DNA of 64,000 nucleotides from Eulemur rufifrons. Lineage: Eukaryota > Chordata > Mammalia > Primates > Lemuridae. Of the stretch, positions 58,886-64,000 are shown piece after piece. Under the pieces are notes generated by a model. The model saw nothing but the letters and a program-made list of their open reading frames with translations, was not told where the DNA came from and ran no database searches. Position numbers and translations under genes: made by a program. Numbering within the stretch: position 1 is the stretch's first letter; the number at the start of each line of letters is the position of its first letter. Location of the stretch: positions 49,812,501 through 49,876,500 of the forward strand of contig NC_090989.1 in the NCBI RefSeq assembly GCF_041146395.1. The letters run 5' to 3'.

Positions 58886-59296
58886 GAGATGCACTCAATT
58901 TGTATAAATAAGAATTAATATTGTAAAAAGAAATTAAATTACTTTTTCAAGAAGTAAAACTATGAATTCAAAGACTAATAACAGGGATAGACAGCTAGAG
59001 ATAGGGAGAAAATTGGTATGAAGTGATAGTTTGAAGTTAAAAAATAGATCATTAATGAAGTACAAAAACATCTCTAAGGATAGAGAGAGAACACTAATAT
59101 TGCATTTTATCCAGATACGTTTACAAATTATTACCCCCAGTTTAAAGATGGGAAAATAGAGATACAGAAAAAAAAAGCTCTAACAAAGGAAGATATCAAA
59201 AAAAGTGAGAAAGAGAATTGAGTATGAATTAAACTATCAGCTTTACTTTTCCATAATACAATATGTCTTCAATAAAAAGACAGGATTGTGTGAATT
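58886..59296. other. Unassigned DNA, weak MIR
   Basis: A possible antisense MIR core lies at about 59105-59180 (CCCAGTTTAAAGATGGGAAA). Nothing else is recognised. Confidence 0.35.
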
Positions 59297-59310
59297 AAGA
59301 TTTCTATACT

Positions 59311-59659
<349 letters not shown>

Positions 59660-59673
59660 AAGATTTCTATACT

Positions 59674-61750
59674 GCCGTATGTACACACACACAGATACAC
59701 AAATCACACTGATAGTATTAAAGTTCACTTCAGTGGAAAGTATTTAGTGCAAGCCATACTTAAAGAGGAATTAATTGTTCTTCTCTTTTTGCACCTCATA
59801 TGATTTAAATTTTCAATTAACTATATCCCTTAAAATTGACTACTTTGATATTTAAATTTATTGGAGTTTGCATATGTGGACTCGAAAAATGTAGGTTTAA
59901 AAATAACTATTTCAGTTCATTTGCAATGGAGATATTTGTATTGTATTATAGCCATTCTTTCAACAACAAAATTAAGTAGATGTGTATAAAAAATGTAAAT
60001 GTGCATAACATTACATTAATGGGTGCGGGGGAAGTGGAGAGGATAATACACCACCATTTCCTCAAATGGCTTGCAAACTAATTTGGAAAAAAAATTACAT
60101 TCAACATTTGTGGGACATTCTTTTCATCCCATTTTGCTTGCAAACAAGTTTGTCTGGGTGACTTTTCCAAGGCCAGGTGTAAGTATGGCTGATGCATTTG
60201 CATTGATTTATTCAAAGTACCTTTCCTCTGATCAGATGCAGATATTTGCAAGAGGGCTAGCTGAAATGAAAAATCTATCTGTAGCCAAGGAACAAAGTGA
60301 GGGAAGTCCATATCCATGACTTTGACCTTATTAGCATGATGTTTTAAACAACTCCATTTACCGGCCATGGGGAAGATATTGATAAATATGCACATATAAA
60401 AAGACAGAGTACCTAATACAATGTGTCTTACTCATACACTGAAATTCTCTTATGAAGCAATTTGCATTTTGTAAAATACATGAATCTATTCCTACTTTCA
60501 AAATTGGTAAGAAGACATTTTAAAAATACTCCTGTTTCTACCTAATTACAATGCCAATGCAAATAAAGTAGCAGAGATTTGAAATACAATAATCTGTGTT
60601 CTATGTTTAGATAAAATTTAATCTGTACTATACAACAACAAACACAAGATTTCTAGTGAATCATTTAAGCCAACTGATCCACACAATGCCCAGAGTTCCA
60701 GGTTCTGTCAAACCAAAGGATCAGCATAAGAAATAGTATCAACACTATAAAGGATCAGAATGAGTTGCTTTCCCTTTACATTTCCCTATCACTTTGGAAA
60801 GTGATCACTAGTAAATGTCCATGTTATATTATAATTTATCTGCTTACTTTACATGTCATGAAGTGATGAGTCCCTGCATAGCTGTATTGTATCGTTGTCT
60901 CTATATAATTTCTGTCGTTTACCAATATTTCTGCATAAAATGTATATTCAGCAAAAGCTTATTTTATAAGGCAATGGATTAACTTTCTATTATAATTATC
61001 AATGAGTGTACACAGGCATTATCCTTATACTTGTAAAGATTATTATAAAAACATATATTATTCACATATTAAGAAAATATTTATGGTTGACCAACAATAG
61101 ATAATTGCTGATACTGATAATTACTTTTAGAGGTTGCTCCAGTATGTGGCCCTTTTTATTCTTTCATGTTAAGATATCCAGGAACAGGTATTATGTTTAA
61201 TTGTTGTGTCAGTTATGATAAAGTTGTTCATTGCTAATTAATTTGTAATTGAACATTAATCTAGTTCTATATTTTCCCCCTACTGAGGGATTAAAATGTT
61301 TTAGTAAGATTTTGCTGTTAATGTTTTCTTATTTTTTCTTTTTCTTTTTTTTTTTTTTTTGGCCTAAAGAATGATGGAGTAACATTGATTAAACACAGAA
61401 ATACATATATATTGACAGTACCCTAACAAATCAGGGTAGAGGAAACAAATATACTTTTGTCTTACTCTGTTGATTAGAGACATTGGAAAGAGAATAAAGG
61501 TTATTTAATTTAATATTGATTAGGATGTTGGAACTACCTTCTCCTAAAGACCATGAAGTCAGCTATGATAAGAGTATTCTCACATTGCCATAAGACAACT
61601 CAGAATGATTCTATTCTATTTCACAAATGACAGCAAATCTCTCAGATTTATTCCAATTATTTTAAGCACATAAAATCCCTATACATTTATCACACAAAAG
61701 ACTAAAAATGAGTCATGAAACTGAAAACAGAAGTATTAAAATAAATCAGA
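59674..61750. other. Unassigned, mostly unique DNA
   Basis: No gene is recognised. Overlapping frames at 60071-60319 (plus) and 60078-60395 (minus) lack motifs. An octamer-like ATTTGCAT occurs near 60197. A poly-T run (about 61341-61361) may mark an unrecognised antisense retrocopy tail. Confidence 0.35.
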
Positions 61751-61754
61751 GCAA

Positions 61755-62095
61755 TTATTCCCATCTCCATGGAATCCCAGCGTTGCCTGGTCTTACAAGG
61801 TCTCTATAATGATCAGAGGAATTAAAGTAATTCTCTAAATAAGCACACTTGTTAAGGAAGTCAATTTATTCTGCCCCCAGCCCAATTATCTAGCTTTGGC
61901 TTTTGAGAGCTGATGATCAGCTAATTAAATTGCCTTTGAAAGATCAACAAGAAAACTGCTTCCACCACATTTACTCACCTCTTTTTCAGCAACAGAAATG
62001 CTTCATGATTTAATTGTCAACATCATTGACCTAATGGAAAGATCAGAGAAAATTTCTAAAAAGGCCTCCACTCAAAGCTCATTATTGTCGGTTTT
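61755..62095. promoter_or_regulatory. Candidate conserved non-coding element
   Basis: This unique-looking block has a homeodomain-type TAATTA (61922-61927), the inverted repeat AGCTGAT-G-ATCAGCT (61908-61922) directly before it, and TTGCCTTTGAAAGATCAA (TCF/LEF-like TTCAAAGG on the other strand). It resembles vertebrate developmental enhancers in style. Conservation cannot be judged from one sequence. Confidence 0.25.
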
Positions 62096-62470
62096 TGTTT
62101 TTTTTTTCCTGAAGTAGAGATAACAATCATTTTTTTTCAGGCCCACATGGTGAACCTGGGGCCAACAAGAGAGGGCTTCCAGAAGGAAAGGCGATATACC
62201 ACTTTAAAATCCAATTTTGACCTGTGAAATGGCCAATAATAGAATACTGCTCACATTTCCTCAGTTTAGAACTCAATCAATCTGGGTGCTAAATAGGAAA
62301 GGGAAAATAGAACAGTTTTTTGGGATTTTTAAACTTCTTACATAATGAGTAATGATGATTTAAGAGCTCTACCTATATTAAAGACAAGTAACTGACAGTA
62401 TGATTCTTCACATTTGAATTCTTTATTTTTCCTTCCTTTACTTCTGTTCTTTTTCATATAATTTTATCAT
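62096..62470. other. Unassigned DNA
   Basis: No gene or named repeat is recognised. Confidence 0.3.
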
Positions 62471-62474
62471 CATA

Positions 62475-62702
62475 ATTACCATCATCATCAAGCCAAAATA
62501 TAATATTTACTGAGTACTTATTATTTGACAAACTATGCTAAATTATTCAAATGTACTATCTGACTTAATTCTTAATTTACCATTGCTTTCTCCATTTTAA
62601 AACTGAAGAAACTGAGGTCTATAGAGAGTAAGTCATAAATCTAGAAAATGGACTTGAACTCAGAATTGTCTAAGGTCCTGCTCTTTAACCAAGACTCCAT
62701 AA
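62475..62702 (-). repeat. MIR SINE, antisense, nearly complete
   Basis: ATTTACTGAGTACTTATTAT, TCTCCATTTTAAAACTGAAG, AAACTGAGGTCTATAGAGAG and GGACTTGAACTCAGAATTGT, then CTGCTCTTTAACCAAGACTC, match antisense MIR in order, including the tRNA-like B-box region. Confidence 0.75.
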
Positions 62703-64000
62703 AATAATGTAAATAGCTGGGCCATATCAGGAGGGGGGATAGGAAATTGCAATTACATAACTAAAAGTACAGAGTCCTCATACATAAGCACTTATCAGTA
62801 AAGAAAGGCACAATAATCAAAATCAATTCTGTTTGCCTTTGTTTTAGCCTGTTTAATGGTCTAGCATCTGTCATTTTTTAGCCAATACTAATGATAAGTT
62901 AAAATGATCTGCAATAATAAGAAGTCACTTGTTACAGAGTAAAATTTCTTTTAACTACAGAAAATAGAACCCTCTAATACTCTACACTGTTATAGAATGC
63001 ATCCATATGTTATTCTAAAGAGCTTTAACAGATAAAAGCTGATCTGCTAGGGAAAAGTATATAAAGATTGCCAAACAGGACACATGTGCCTTGACTCTAG
63101 AAGAGAGCATTTCCCAAGATATGTTTCTACTTTTTAGCTAAGTGCTAAATATTATCCATACATTCCTACCAGATAGGGAGATTTAAGGCAATAATTAATG
63201 CCTATTCTAGATCACACAATGTGTTTTATAGCTCCCAGGTGATAGCTAGAAAATGCAAAATTTATTTCTGTATACCAAGAATACCCTGAGAATGCACTGA
63301 TGACAGCAAGTCTGTTTAGGGGGTAGAATGCAGCAAGTTTTTGAGATGAGAGTAGGGTTGGAAAGTGGAGGGACATCTAGGATCATACTGTCAGTGGAAA
63401 AGTTGTATTCTTTCTAGAGTTTGATCCAGGATAATTCTCTAAAATAACCAAGAAACCGACTGAAAATTATTAAATCTAAAAGAGGAATCACTGTGCATAC
63501 CAATGTTTATGTAGGATTTTGTTCATGTTTGTTAATGATCATGGTTTAATTTTAACTATTTATGAATCTCTTTTCATAATATAGTAATATAGGTCCAGCA
63601 GAGTATTATGTGAATTGAATGAAACCTAGAAAACAGGAATAACTTGCTTAATAATTGTATCCAAATTGAGAAATCATGTGCTAGCAAAAAATAGATCATT
63701 TCACATGCATTATCCTGTAACAGCCCCCACACATGTGAACACACACATACTCCCAAACTCATTCAGATGTGCACATGTACACATCCACACACCAAGATAT
63801 ACCTATAATTCCTGTTTTCTAGATTAATATCTAAAAATATAAAAATACAAATAACTAGACTGCCATCTGGTAACAAAGTTAGTACAATGACCTGTTCCTT
63901 GGTCTGTATGATTAAACTATATTTCTTCCTTTTGTTGGGTTTAACCCCCTGCATTGCATCTTTCTAAAAGGCAAGAATAAATATTTGTTTAGATGAGAGT
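62703..64000. other. Unassigned DNA to the window end
   Basis: A degenerate CA/GT-rich part lies at about 63725-63795. Two minus frames (63574-63762 and 63763-63954) are short and motif-free. No gene is seen. Confidence 0.35.

Noticed and set aside
60071..60395. Overlapping 82- and 105-codon frames on opposite strands
   Set aside because: Neither has a motif or an obvious codon pattern. Overlap on both strands suggests chance openness in a unique segment.
61341..61361. Poly-T run considered as an antisense processed pseudogene tail
   Set aside because: The sequence to its right shows no recognisable transcript or ORF, and no target duplication was found.

Overview
This window is AT-rich mammalian nuclear DNA, and the repeats point to a strepsirrhine primate, most likely a lemur. 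Four Alu copies have the lemur-type layout: a middle segment with the A-rich stretch GAAAGAAATTAT and a TATATATAG tract, and a 3' part containing GGCTGACGCCACGGCACTCA. Several L1 copies share a 3' UTR (cagcatattatggggataca, then C-rich tracts when read on the antisense strand) that differs from the common human L1 3' end. A short piggyBac-like element also fits, because recently active piggyBac DNA transposons are known from mouse lemur. Species identity is an inference.

I find no convincing protein-coding gene. The longest open frame is 150 codons, and every frame with recognisable protein similarity is decayed LINE reverse transcriptase, endonuclease or ORF2 C-terminus. I see no rRNA, tRNA or CRISPR. 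The window looks like a gene desert or a large intron. The best exon-like segment is a 58-base stop-containing stretch at 107-164 with strong splice-site consensus on both sides.

Layout. 1-1.7 kb: mostly unique. 1.7-4.3 kb: MIR, then an antisense L2 split by a nest of three younger insertions (hAT-Charlie, old L1M, lemur L1). 5.0-7.1 kb: L2 pieces. 7.56-7.91 kb: a small 5'-inverted L1 with target-site duplication (TSD). 8.5-8.9 kb: unique DNA with three AP-1-type sites. 9.2-9.6 kb: MER20 inside a MER5-like hAT. 11.6-15.0 kb: rearranged antisense L1 and a putative ERV LTR. 16.2-17.9 kb: L2. 18.3-20.1 kb: MIR, a Tigger element containing an Alu, and another MIR. 20.1-29.2 kb: mostly unassigned. 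29.2-36.4 kb: a nearly full-length dead antisense L1 interrupted by a 600-bp lemur L1. 36.4-43.2 kb: mostly unassigned. 43.17-44.31 kb: a lemur L1 with 5' inversion and extra 3' sequence. 45.6-46.2 kb: a hAT element split by the piggyBac-like element. 46.8-54.0 kb: Alus, L1s and a nested L1. 55.5-59.7 kb: L2s, an L1 with a probable 3' transduction, and an Alu. 59.7-64 kb: mostly unique, with a MIR and one candidate conserved regulatory segment.

There is no operon or pathway. The coherent story is retrotransposition: TSD-flanked young insertions, twin-priming inversions, two or three candidate L1 3' transductions, and a TTAA-flanked DNA transposon whose empty site can be read from its host repeat. 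All family names are from memory of consensus sequences and were not checked by database search.
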